DNA from: Dehalococcoidia bacterium
GTDB taxonomy: Bacteria > Chloroflexota > Dehalococcoidia > Lucifugimonadales > Lucifugimonadaceae
Assembly: GCA_002708085.1 (NCBI GenBank)
Contig: PAOU01000004.1
Location: forward strand, 1 to 36,397
Direction: 5' to 3'
DNA: 36,397 nucleotides
The notes beneath the pieces are model-generated. The model was not told the DNA's origin, ran no database searches, and saw only the letters and a list, made by a program, of their open reading frames with translations. The position numbers and the translations under genes were made by a program. Shown one piece after another: positions 7,982 through 15,572 of the stretch (positions are counted from its first letter, which is position 1; every line of letters starts with the position of its first letter).

Positions 7982-8940
7982 TCTAAATTTTCTACAAATG
8001 TTGGATCATATGCCTTACTAATATCAAGATTTTTATCTATTAAATTTTTATCAATCATCCATTGAGCAAAACCATCCCAAACACTTTTTTCTTGACTTCC
8101 AAATTTTGGTTTTGAAGCACTCCAAATGGGAATCAGTAGATCTAATCCTTTATCTTCTAATTCTGAATTCATTTCTGGATTTGCTTTAATCAAGTAATCT
8201 AATGAATCATCAGGATGATTAATAGAATCTTGATATCCATTTATAAAGGCCTTAACAAAGTTTTCAACAAGTGATTTATTATCCTCAATCATTTTTTCAT
8301 TAGTAATTAAAATTAATTCATAGTAGAGAGGTACTCCCCAATCTTCTAATTTCATTATGCTTACTCCTTGTCCTTCCATCTCAATCAAAATAGATTCATG
8401 AGTCCAATAAGCACCTATAACAGCATCTACTGTTCCACTCAATAAAGCAGGAACTAAATCAAATCCTACATCAAGTAATTCAACATCAGAGATTGTTAAT
8501 CCTTCACTATCCAATATAGATTCTAATATTCCTATGTTTAAAGGAATTCCAGGATAACCGATTGTTTTTCCTTTTAAATCTGAAGGGTTAGAAATATTTG
8601 ATGAAGATAATGACATTATTGAATTCAATGGTATTTGAACAATTGAAGCGATCGAAACTACAGGAATACCCTGAGATCTTGCTAGTAATAAATCAGGTTG
8701 ATAGCTTATTCCAAAATCATCTTGTCCAGCACCAACAGTCTGTAAAATAGTAGAAGGGTCAGAAGGAATATAAACATCCACCAACAAACCTTCATCCTCA
8801 AAATATTTTTTTTCTAATGCAGTATACACTCCTCCATGATTTGAATTAGGATACCAATCCAAAGCAAGTTTAGTTTCAGAATTTTCTTGGCACGAAATTA
8901 TCAATAAAGAAAATATCAATAACATTATTATTTTTTTCAT
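7978..8940 (-). CDS. thiY: Thiamine-pyrimidine ABC transporter substrate-binding lipoprotein (ThiY/NMT1-like)
   Basis: NMT1/THI5-like solute-binding protein of 320 aa. The true start is taken as the ATG at 8940: GGAG lies about 8 bases upstream and the protein then begins with a lipoprotein signal, MKKIIMLLIFSLLIISC, with C17 as the lipidated cysteine. An upstream in-frame start (8997) would bury this signal. Family signatures follow: LDWYPNSNHGGVYTALEKKY, a QPDLLLAR region and GYPGIPLNIGILES. ThiY proteins bind HMP or formylaminopyrimidine salvage products of thiamine. It is third in the operon behind a TPP riboswitch, which is strong support for this ligand class. Confidence 0.9.
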   Translation of the reverse strand: MKKIIMLLIFSLLIISCQENSETKLALDWYPNSNHGGVYTALEKKYFEDEGLLVDVYIPSDPSTILQTVGAGQDDFGISYQPDLLLARSQGIPVVSIASIVQIPLNSIMSLSSSNISNPSDLKGKTIGYPGIPLNIGILESILDSEGLTISDVELLDVGFDLVPALLSGTVDAVIGAYWTHESILIEMEGQGVSIMKLEDWGVPLYYELILITNEKMIEDNKSLVENFVKAFINGYQDSINHPDDSLDYLIKANPEMNSELEDKGLDLLIPIWSASKPKFGSQEKSVWDGFAQWMIDKNLIDKNLDISKAYDPTFVENLD

Positions 8941-8960
8941 AAATTTTCTCCAAATAAATA

Positions 8961-9746
8961 TTAATAATTTCTCAATAAAAATTTTTCCAAAAGCCAACTA
9001 AGTGAAAACAAGATTATAGCCATAAAAGATAAAATTACTATAGAAGCGAACATCCTTTCTGTGAGAAATTGTGGACTTGAAACCTTTATAAGCCAACCTA
9101 AACCCTCAGTTGACCCAACCCATTCTCCAATTACTGCTCCTATAATTGAAGATACAGAAGCAATTTTTATTCCTGAAAGTAGATAAGGTAATGCAAATGG
9201 AAAATGAATCTTTAATAAAATTTGAATTTTAGAAGCATTGAAAGTTTTCAACATTTTTTCATAATCTTTATCAGCATTTTTAAAACCATCAATTAAGTTC
9301 ACTACAACAGGGAAAAATGAAATCAAAACTACAACAATTATTTTAGATAGGATACCTGGACCAACCCATATTAATAGAAGAGGAGCAATAGCAATTATTG
9401 GAATTGTCTGAGAAGCAATTATCAAAGGATAAACAGATCTTTCAGCAGTTTTAAATGAAAAAATAATTATTCCAAAAATTACTCCTAAAATTATAGCTAA
9501 TAATAACCCCCAAAATGATTCGTTTAAAGTAACTAAAGAATGTTTAAAGAGAATATTCTTAGAATCAATAATTTCTTGAAAAATAGCTACTGGAGAAGGA
9601 AGCATCCAATTAGGAGTATCAAATATTAAAATTCCAATCTGCCAAATAATTAATAAAAGAAAGATTAATATCAAAGGCGAAATAATTGAAAGAAACTTTC
9701 CATATTCAAAATATTTTTTAACTGTTTTAAATATTATTTGGAACAT
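8961..9746 (-). CDS. thiX: Thiamine-pyrimidine ABC transporter permease (ThiX-like)
   Basis: 261-aa inner-membrane permease of the SsuC/TauC/ThiX type, with about six helices. The EAA-loop region is visible (KTFNASKIQILLKIHFPFAL, about residues 164-183), followed by LPYLLSGIKIASVSSIIGAVIGEW, split here as LPYLLSGIKI and IGAVIGEW. The start overlaps the end of the ATPase gene by 20 bases, indicating coupled translation. The gap to the binding-protein start is 20 bases. Assignment to pyrimidine rather than sulfonate transport rests on the riboswitch and the ThiY-like partner. Confidence 0.9.
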   Translation of the reverse strand: MFQIIFKTVKKYFEYGKFLSIISPLILIFLLLIIWQIGILIFDTPNWMLPSPVAIFQEIIDSKNILFKHSLVTLNESFWGLLLAIILGVIFGIIIFSFKTAERSVYPLIIASQTIPIIAIAPLLLIWVGPGILSKIIVVVLISFFPVVVNLIDGFKNADKDYEKMLKTFNASKIQILLKIHFPFALPYLLSGIKIASVSSIIGAVIGEWVGSTEGLGWLIKVSSPQFLTERMFASIVILSFMAIILFSLSWLLEKFLLRNY

Positions 9747-10503
9747 GCTTCAATAACTCATCAGAAATATCTTTTTCATACTTCGAAAAAATTTTTTGAT
9801 TATTTGGAGATTTAAACCTAGGACGATTAATATTAATTTCAAATTCCATACAAATATTTATTGGAGATCCTCCCATAATTAATACCCTGTCTGAAAGTAG
9901 AACTGCTTCATAAATATCATGAGTCACTAGAACAACAGATTTTTTATTAATCATCAAAATCGAAGAAACCCATTCATGCATCTTAGATCTAGTAATTGAA
10001 TCTAAAGCACTAAATGGTTCATCAAGTAGCATTATTGGCCTTTCAAGCAAGATAGATCTCAAGAATGAAACTCTTTGTCTCATACCTCCAGACAAATGTC
10101 TTGGAAACATATTTTCACTCCCTTCAAGACCGAACTCTGGTAATAATCTTAAAGCATTTTCTCTAGATTTATTTTTGTTTAGTTTATTTATCTCAAGACC
10201 CAATATTGAATTTTCCAGAACATTTCTCCATGGAAGCAAAAGATCTTTTTGTTGCATATATGAAACTTCAGACTGATTTTTTAGAGATGAATTTTGACCT
10301 TTTATAATTACTTCACCTTGAAAATCTGACTCTACGCCTGAAATGATATTAAGAATAGTACTTTTTCCACAACCACTAGGACCTATAATAGAAATAATTT
10401 CTTGATCAAAAAGATGAAAATTTATATTGGAAAAAATAGTTTTCTCAACATTTTTACTTTTAAATGATTTACCTAACGATTTAACTTCTAACAATTTATC
10501 CAT
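9727..10503 (-). CDS. thiZ: Thiamine-pyrimidine ABC transporter ATP-binding protein (ThiZ-like)
   Basis: 258-aa ABC ATPase. Motifs in order: Walker A GPSGCGKST (41-49), Q-loop at MQQKDLLLPW (Q84/Q85), signature LSGGMRQR (137-144), Walker B IMLLDEP (D161, E162) and switch H195 (LVTHD). It is the first gene of the operon and starts about 37 bases after the TPP aptamer. No good Shine-Dalgarno is visible before the ATG, so the riboswitch could act on transcription or on start-site access. It is a member of the nitrate/sulfonate/taurine-type importer ATPases. Confidence 0.92.
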   Translation of the reverse strand: MDKLLEVKSLGKSFKSKNVEKTIFSNINFHLFDQEIISIIGPSGCGKSTILNIISGVESDFQGEVIIKGQNSSLKNQSEVSYMQQKDLLLPWRNVLENSILGLEINKLNKNKSRENALRLLPEFGLEGSENMFPRHLSGGMRQRVSFLRSILLERPIMLLDEPFSALDSITRSKMHEWVSSILMINKKSVVLVTHDIYEAVLLSDRVLIMGGSPINICMEFEININRPRFKSPNNQKIFSKYEKDISDELLKHVPNNI

Positions 10504-10539
10504 TTTAAAATTTTCGGATAAAACTGTGGCATCAAAGAA

Positions 10540-10622
10540 AAAATCCCTTCGCCGGAATTATCCGTATCAGGTTCAGGGGTCGGTCCTGCCCTCTCAGCCA
10601 ATTATTAGCTCCCCCATCTTCA
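10540..10622 (-). promoter_or_regulatory. TPP riboswitch (THI element)
   Basis: The minus strand carries the hallmark TPP aptamer segments: GGGGGAGC at the 5' side, GGCTGAGAG at 10599-10591, CCTGAACCTGATACGGATAA across about 10577-10558, and CCGGCGAAGGGA at the 3' side ending near 10544. The order and spacing match the helices P1 to P5 of the class. A run of six U follows the closing strand at once (10544-10539), compatible with transcription attenuation, though I could not define a separate terminator hairpin. It lies directly upstream of the thiamine-pyrimidine transporter operon, which it should repress when TPP is abundant. Confidence 0.96.
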
Positions 10623-10628
10623 TATAAA

Positions 10629-10657
10629 ATAGTATCTTTTAAAGACAACTTTTTCAA
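10629..10657 (-). promoter_or_regulatory. Probable sigma-70-type promoter of the thiamine transporter operon
   Basis: Minus strand: -35 TTGAAA (10657-10652), a 17-base spacer, and -10 TACTAT (10634-10629). Transcription would begin a few bases downstream, just before the TPP aptamer at 10622. That placement is what a riboswitch leader needs. Confidence 0.5.
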
Positions 10658-10736
10658 ACTTCAATTTATTACCTTTAATCTATTCAATAAATTTTATAAA
10701 CTTAAATTAATATTATTAATAAATTTCTCAAAACAC

Positions 10737-11579
10737 ATGAACTATACTGAATCACAAAAAAAAATTGAACAGAATTTTATTTCTGAATTAAATCAGGATA
10801 ATGAAAAATTCATACATGTGCCTCTAATGATTTTAAAATTAGAATCGATGGAACATGAAGTAGATATAATTGAAACCTTAGGAAAAATAAGCAACATAGT
10901 TAAAGAAATTAAAGACCTTAGTAGTTCTTTTGATACATTTTATGACATAATTCAGATCACTAACAATTTCCTCTTTGATGTTGTAAAAATACAAGGTAAT
11001 CCTTACGACTATTATCATCCTAATAACAGTTTCTTAAACAAGGTTCTAGAAACAAAAGCTGGAAACCCTGTTTCAATTTCAATTATTTATCAGGAAATTT
11101 GCAGACAACTTGGATTTGATCTAACAGGAATAGGAATACCAGGACATTATTTATTGAAATACGGACATGGAGAATCTTTAATATTTTTAGATCCATATAA
11201 CAAAGGAGTACTCTTAACTAAGAAAGAAGTTCTCCAAATTACTAATAAAAAAAATAAACAATCCAATACTAATATAAAAGTTGCTGAAGACAGTATAAAA
11301 GAATATGGACCCAGAAAAACAATCCTGAGAGTTTTAAACAATTTAAAATACAGTTATTCATCCATAAAAAATTTTGAAAAATCTTTATTGATCTCAAATA
11401 TGATTTTAAAAATTCAACCTAATAACATAGAAAATTTAGTACATATGGTTAGCCTTCACAAAGAACTTAATAATGAATCTGACGCTTTAGAATTATTAGA
11501 TAATTTTATAGAAAAATCACCTGAAGACAGCCCTATAACTATTAACCTACTTAATATTCGAAAAAAACTATTCAATTAA
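10737..11579 (+). CDS. SirB1/transglutaminase-like family protein with C-terminal TPR region
   Basis: 280 aa. The core GNPVSISIIYQEICRQLGF (109-127), GIPGHYLLKYG (133-143) and FLDPYNKG (150-157) match the transglutaminase-like fold of SirB1-family proteins. The nucleophile position appears to be Ser113 rather than Cys, with H137 and D152 retained; as far as I recall this is common in the family, so enzymatic activity is doubtful. About residues 195-275 look like helical tetratricopeptide repeats (SLLISNMILKIQPNNIENL). The cellular role is unknown. It is first of a plus-strand group with a small Cys-rich protein, a lipoprotein and an exporter. Confidence 0.82.
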   Translation: MNYTESQKKIEQNFISELNQDNEKFIHVPLMILKLESMEHEVDIIETLGKISNIVKEIKDLSSSFDTFYDIIQITNNFLFDVVKIQGNPYDYYHPNNSFLNKVLETKAGNPVSISIIYQEICRQLGFDLTGIGIPGHYLLKYGHGESLIFLDPYNKGVLLTKKEVLQITNKKNKQSNTNIKVAEDSIKEYGPRKTILRVLNNLKYSYSSIKNFEKSLLISNMILKIQPNNIENLVHMVSLHKELNNESDALELLDNFIEKSPEDSPITINLLNIRKKLFN

Positions 11580-11584
11580 ACATA

Positions 11585-11713
11585 ATGAAACTAAATCATT
11601 GCCTAGAATCCAATTCAAATAAATGTGAATTATGTTCTGGGAAAGTATTGAATATACATTGTAAAATAATATGTCAAAAATGCGGATTCATTAGAGATTG
11701 TTCTGATCCATAA
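11585..11713 (+). CDS. Small cysteine-rich (zinc-ribbon-like) protein
   Basis: 42 aa, starting ATG 5 bases after the SirB1-like stop and ending 29 bases before the lipoprotein gene. It contains CELC (14-17) and CQKCG (30-34), two CxxC knuckles 12 residues apart. Further cysteines lie at 6, 26 and 40, and the C-terminus is RDCSDP. The spacing suits one zinc ribbon. No clear Shine-Dalgarno is seen, but position and motif make a real gene likely. Function is unknown. Confidence 0.65.
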   Translation: MKLNHCLESNSNKCELCSGKVLNIHCKIICQKCGFIRDCSDP

Positions 11714-11742
11714 TTTAAATAAATTTAATAATAGGAAAAATT

Positions 11743-12444
11743 TTGAAAATTTATAAAACAATAGTTCTTTTAATAGTTAATTTATTTTTATTATTATTTT
11801 TGGGATGTCAAAACAATCAAGAAATTGATGCAAATCCTCAAACAGTATTAAACGATTCAACTAACAGGATGAATGATTGGGAATCTTTCAGATTCAGATT
11901 AGAACATGAAAAAGGAACAACCACAATTTCTAATGGTATGGAACTAAGAATTATTGAAGGCGAAGTAATTCTACCAAGAAGAGTAAAGTTAACAGGAAAA
12001 GCTACTGTAGGAGGACAATTTATTGCCCTTGATATAATTCTTATAGATGAACAAAGTTATATGACTAATCCATTAACAGGAATATGGAATCATATAGATC
12101 CTGAAGATAGTCCTTTTGGAAACTTCGATGTCCGAGAAGTAATAGCTAATATTTTAAAAATGATGGAAAACCCTGAATTTATTACTCCTCCAAAAAATGA
12201 AGAAGACTTAAAAGTCAAAGGTAATGTAATATCTACAGTTTTCGAACCCTTAGTAGGATCAGTTGATGCCAACTTAAATGCTGAAGTTCATCTAGAAATA
12301 AATTTTATGAACATGGATGTGAAATCAGCGAAAATAATTGGAAGAATTAATCCTCTAGATCCGCAAGAAGTAATAAGAGTTATTAAGATTTGGGATGTAG
12401 ATGGAGACATTGAAGTTAACCCACCTATTGATCCTCTAAAATAA
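11743..12444 (+). CDS. LppX/LprAFG-family lipoprotein
   Basis: 233 aa. The signal peptide has a lipobox LFLGC with C22 as the lipidation site, after a long hydrophobic stretch (about 6-20). The mature part begins with a helix containing STNRMNDWESFRFRLEHEKG and continues with beta strands such as EGEVILPRRVKLTGKAT and INFMNMDVKSAKIIG. This pattern matches the LppX/LprG/LprF/LprA fold of mycobacterial cell-envelope lipid carriers. An MFS exporter starts 5 bases downstream, as in the lprG-P55 pair. The start is TTG with ATAGGAAAAA just upstream. Assignment rests on fold pattern and context, not on a computed match. Confidence 0.75.
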   Translation: MKIYKTIVLLIVNLFLLLFLGCQNNQEIDANPQTVLNDSTNRMNDWESFRFRLEHEKGTTTISNGMELRIIEGEVILPRRVKLTGKATVGGQFIALDIILIDEQSYMTNPLTGIWNHIDPEDSPFGNFDVREVIANILKMMENPEFITPPKNEEDLKVKGNVISTVFEPLVGSVDANLNAEVHLEINFMNMDVKSAKIIGRINPLDPQEVIRVIKIWDVDGDIEVNPPIDPLK

Positions 12445-12449
12445 TTGTT

Positions 12450-13925
12450 ATGAAAAAAACCTTTGAAAGCATCAAGCCTTTCCTTCTTTTTTTACCATTC
12501 TGTGCGGGCGTATTCCTGGGTGCTGATGATCAAACAAAAGTCGTCACAATATTACCTGAAATAATGATTGATTTTGAGATCCCTATCCATGAATTGGGAA
12601 AAGCATCTTGGCTAGTCACTGCTTATCTAATAGGTTATACAGCTATAATGCCATTTATTGGAAGAGTATCTGATAAGTATGGATATAGAACTACTTTTTT
12701 AGTAGCTTTAATAATATTCATGATAGGATCTGCAGCAACTGCAATTAGTCCAGAATTATCTAGAATAGGCGGAGGATCTCCAAGTATGGGCTGGATTATA
12801 GGAACCAGAGTATTACAATCTTTAGGAGGTGGTGCTTTAATTCCAATATCTATAGCTGCAGCAGGATATATAATACCACGTAATAAACATGCTATAGCTT
12901 ATGGTTTGATAGGAGCTAGTGCTGAAGCAGGAGGTGTAATAGGCCCTTTATTCGGAGGAGCAGTTACAGAATTTCTCAATTGGAGATGGGCATTTTGGTT
13001 AAATATTCCATTAACACTAATAACAATTATTTTCTTGTTCAAATGTCATAAAGGTAATAAATATCCTGTTAAGCTTGATTTCTTAGGAGCAATAATTTTT
13101 GCAAGTTTTTTGGCCTTTCTAACTGCAGGATTATCTCAAATAGGTGAAAATAATAACATGGCGATAATGCTAATAATTATTTCTATAATATCCCTTATCC
13201 TAACAATCGTGAGACATAGAACAACTGAATATTCAATTATTCCAAGAAATCTTTTAAGTAAACCTGGGTTTTCAGCTTCTAATATTACTCACTTATTCAT
13301 AGGAGCAGCCTTAATTATTGCAATGGTAACTGTACCTGTAATGGCACAAACTCTATTCTCTGAATCACCTCTTGAAGGAGGGTTAAAATTATTAAGGCTA
13401 ACTATAGCATTGTCGATAGGAGCATTTCTTGGTGGAATATTAACTCAAAGATTTGGAACAAGAATTCCTATAATTATTGGACTTATTATGACAACAATAG
13501 GATTTTTCTTAATGTCCACCTGGGGAATAGATCCAATAATAAAAGATCCATGGGTATCAATACATTTAAGCATTACTGGATTTGGATTTGGACTTTGTAT
13601 AGCCCCAATAATGGAAGCTGCTTTGGATAAAATAAGATCTTCAGAACGAGGATCAGCTTCTTCCATTTTAACAGTATCAAGAATGATGGGTCAGACATTT
13701 GGTTTAGCTATTTTAACTGCTTGGGGAACATCTAGATTTGCTAAATTAACTAAAGACATGCCTGAGTTTTCATTAGATCCATTTGGGCAGCAAGAATTTA
13801 CTGAAGCAGCTCTTGCTGCAGGAGAAAAAGTATTCCAAGGTTTCTTTTTAGCAGGAGCAATTGTTTCAATAATTGGGATAATCCCTGCAATTATGATGAG
13901 TAAATCTAAGAGAAAAATGAATTAA
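12450..13925 (+). CDS. MFS exporter of the DHA2 (EmrB/QacA, P55-like) family
   Basis: 491 aa with about 14 predicted helices. Helix 1 ends in GADDQTKVVTILPEI, corresponding to the acidic motif D1 of drug:H+ antiporters (normally LDxTVVNVALP), with two Asp. Motif A is GRVSDKYGYRTTFL (about 72-85), and motif C-like GASAEAGGVIGPLFGG follows in helix 5. A hydrophilic segment near residues 432-458 may be a loop between the last helices. It stands 5 bases behind an LprG-like lipoprotein, so lipid or amphiphile export is a better guess than drug export alone. Substrate is unknown. Confidence 0.88.
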   Translation: MKKTFESIKPFLLFLPFCAGVFLGADDQTKVVTILPEIMIDFEIPIHELGKASWLVTAYLIGYTAIMPFIGRVSDKYGYRTTFLVALIIFMIGSAATAISPELSRIGGGSPSMGWIIGTRVLQSLGGGALIPISIAAAGYIIPRNKHAIAYGLIGASAEAGGVIGPLFGGAVTEFLNWRWAFWLNIPLTLITIIFLFKCHKGNKYPVKLDFLGAIIFASFLAFLTAGLSQIGENNNMAIMLIIISIISLILTIVRHRTTEYSIIPRNLLSKPGFSASNITHLFIGAALIIAMVTVPVMAQTLFSESPLEGGLKLLRLTIALSIGAFLGGILTQRFGTRIPIIIGLIMTTIGFFLMSTWGIDPIIKDPWVSIHLSITGFGFGLCIAPIMEAALDKIRSSERGSASSILTVSRMMGQTFGLAILTAWGTSRFAKLTKDMPEFSLDPFGQQEFTEAALAAGEKVFQGFFLAGAIVSIIGIIPAIMMSKSKRKMN

Positions 13926-13927
13926 TA

Positions 13928-15520
13928 TTACTTTTGATTTCTTTTTTTATCCGTATTTCTAGAAGATTCTAATCTAGCTAAATTATAATCATTATGATCC
14001 ACAAAATTCATTAAATCAGCAATTACTCTATGGCCTGCTTTTTCTTTGATAAGTTTATGCATTTCTTGGCACACAACCCTATAATTCGGATGACCTTGTC
14101 TAGTAGTTCTTAACTCAAGAAGATGAAAGGCAGCTCTAGCGTTCAATTGAATGGTATATCTGATATTATGACCAAATAAAACAGGATATTGGGCAACTTC
14201 AGGGCCATATGAAGATAGTAAAGAAAAAAGTTGATCAGAGATTTTTTCAGCTTTATTCCAATCAGATTTCAAGTTAGTTTCAATAATTTCTTTAGGTATT
14301 TCAAATCCTAAATTAGGATTCAACAATTGCCAATCAATAGTCATAAGCCTATGCCTTTGAAGATCTCTAAATGAAGCAAAATCAGATTTAATATCAAACT
14401 TATAAAAAACTCTTTCCATCCCTCTACCCGGTTTATGTCTTCTGTTTTCTCTTTTTCCTACATAATTACGAAGAATATTCTCTATTTCTTCTTTACTCAT
14501 TTTTTTAAGAAATTCCAAAATACTATTTTCAGAATAGCTAGTATAGGGATATAAACTTGCTGCGGCCACTTTTAGTTCTGCATCTTCATCCCAATCTATC
14601 AATTCGACATCCATAATTTTTTTATCTGAAGATTGGATATTATTGCTAATATTTTTCATGTTTTTATAATTATCTTCAAAATATGAACTCCATTTCAAAC
14701 CTCTTTCTGGGACATCAACTCTTTTTAAGAAAGAAGGAATTATTTTTCTTAATTCAGTTAGCATCATTTCTGCACAATCTCTAACTTCTTGAAGAGGGTG
14801 AATTCGCATTCTCATTATCATAAGTTCATATGATTGACCTGTAGCAAATATCCCTACATTAGATATAGTTGAAGCAGGTAACACTCCTCTAGCGACATCA
14901 CAAGCTTGAGCTCTAATAGTAGAATTATAAACAAAGTTTGAATCAGAAGATTTTTTCGGAAATAATTTCTGAAAATAAGGAATTAATTCACCTAATGATT
15001 TTTTATATATCCCAAAAAGCTCTTCCATTCCATTTAAATAAACAGCTTCATCCGGAGAATTCAAAATTTCTGATGGAATAGTATACCTATATCTATCACC
15101 TAATTTTTGATCATAAAAAATATATCTCGTACTTTGTTCTAAGTAAGATGCTAAACGACTCCACTCTAATATTTTTGTTAGAATATTTGAAGATTGTTCA
15201 CATGCAATATGAGCTCCTCCCAATTGAGCTACAGAATCATCTCCGTATTCGTTAAACACACGATCATATAATTTTTCCGCCCTAGAAACATCAAGGAGTG
15301 ATTCTTCTTTCCCATTTGATTCTTTTTTTTCAATATGTAAAAGAAATTCATCCAAAAACAATCTACGAAGAGATTTTGGAGATCTACTATATCTAGCGAA
15401 AAGAGCTCCTTTTACTACTTCAGGAAGATTAATCAAAGCAAAAACTGGCTTATCAATATTAGAAAAATATTTATCTAAAATGACCTGTTCTTCTTTAGAA
15501 AATTCTTCCTGGTAAAACAA
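13928..15520 (-). CDS. Double-domain ThyX-like (FAD-dependent thymidylate synthase-related) protein
   Basis: 530 aa, about twice a usual ThyX (220-250 aa), with two ThyX-like halves. Half 1 (about 35-265) has FARYSRSPKS, a WSRLASYLEQSTRY segment (120-133), then ARGVLPAS and MRMRIHPLQEVR. Half 2 (about 315-500) has HKPGRGMERVFYKF, LQRHRLMTIDWQ (388-398) and LNARAAFHLLELR. The canonical signature RHRxxSxxxxSxRY is divided: half 1 keeps S125, E128, S130, R132 and Y133 but has WSR for RHR; half 2 keeps RHR (389-391) but loses the serines. Start TTG with TAGGA upstream. Last gene of the folD-PDH operon. Thymidylate synthase activity is plausible, not proven. Confidence 0.82.
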   Translation of the reverse strand: MFYQEEFSKEEQVILDKYFSNIDKPVFALINLPEVVKGALFARYSRSPKSLRRLFLDEFLLHIEKKESNGKEESLLDVSRAEKLYDRVFNEYGDDSVAQLGGAHIACEQSSNILTKILEWSRLASYLEQSTRYIFYDQKLGDRYRYTIPSEILNSPDEAVYLNGMEELFGIYKKSLGELIPYFQKLFPKKSSDSNFVYNSTIRAQACDVARGVLPASTISNVGIFATGQSYELMIMRMRIHPLQEVRDCAEMMLTELRKIIPSFLKRVDVPERGLKWSSYFEDNYKNMKNISNNIQSSDKKIMDVELIDWDEDAELKVAAASLYPYTSYSENSILEFLKKMSKEEIENILRNYVGKRENRRHKPGRGMERVFYKFDIKSDFASFRDLQRHRLMTIDWQLLNPNLGFEIPKEIIETNLKSDWNKAEKISDQLFSLLSSYGPEVAQYPVLFGHNIRYTIQLNARAAFHLLELRTTRQGHPNYRVVCQEMHKLIKEKAGHRVIADLMNFVDHNDYNLARLESSRNTDKKRNQK

Positions 15521-15572
15521 TTAATCCTACTTAATAAAATTAGACTTTTTTATAATGATAAATCCAATTTAC

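Noticed and set aside
8941..8997. N-terminal extension of the ThiY-like protein
   Set aside because: The ATG at 8940 has GGAG upstream and exposes a proper lipoprotein signal; the longer form would bury it.
10427..10627. Plus-strand 66-codon open frame across the thi leader
   Set aside because: It runs antisense through the TPP riboswitch and the start of thiZ, and has no ribosome site.
13905..13951. Terminator between the MFS and ThyX-like genes
   Set aside because: A T-rich run exists, but the best stem (AAAATGAAT with ATTACTTTT) has central mismatches and no GC.
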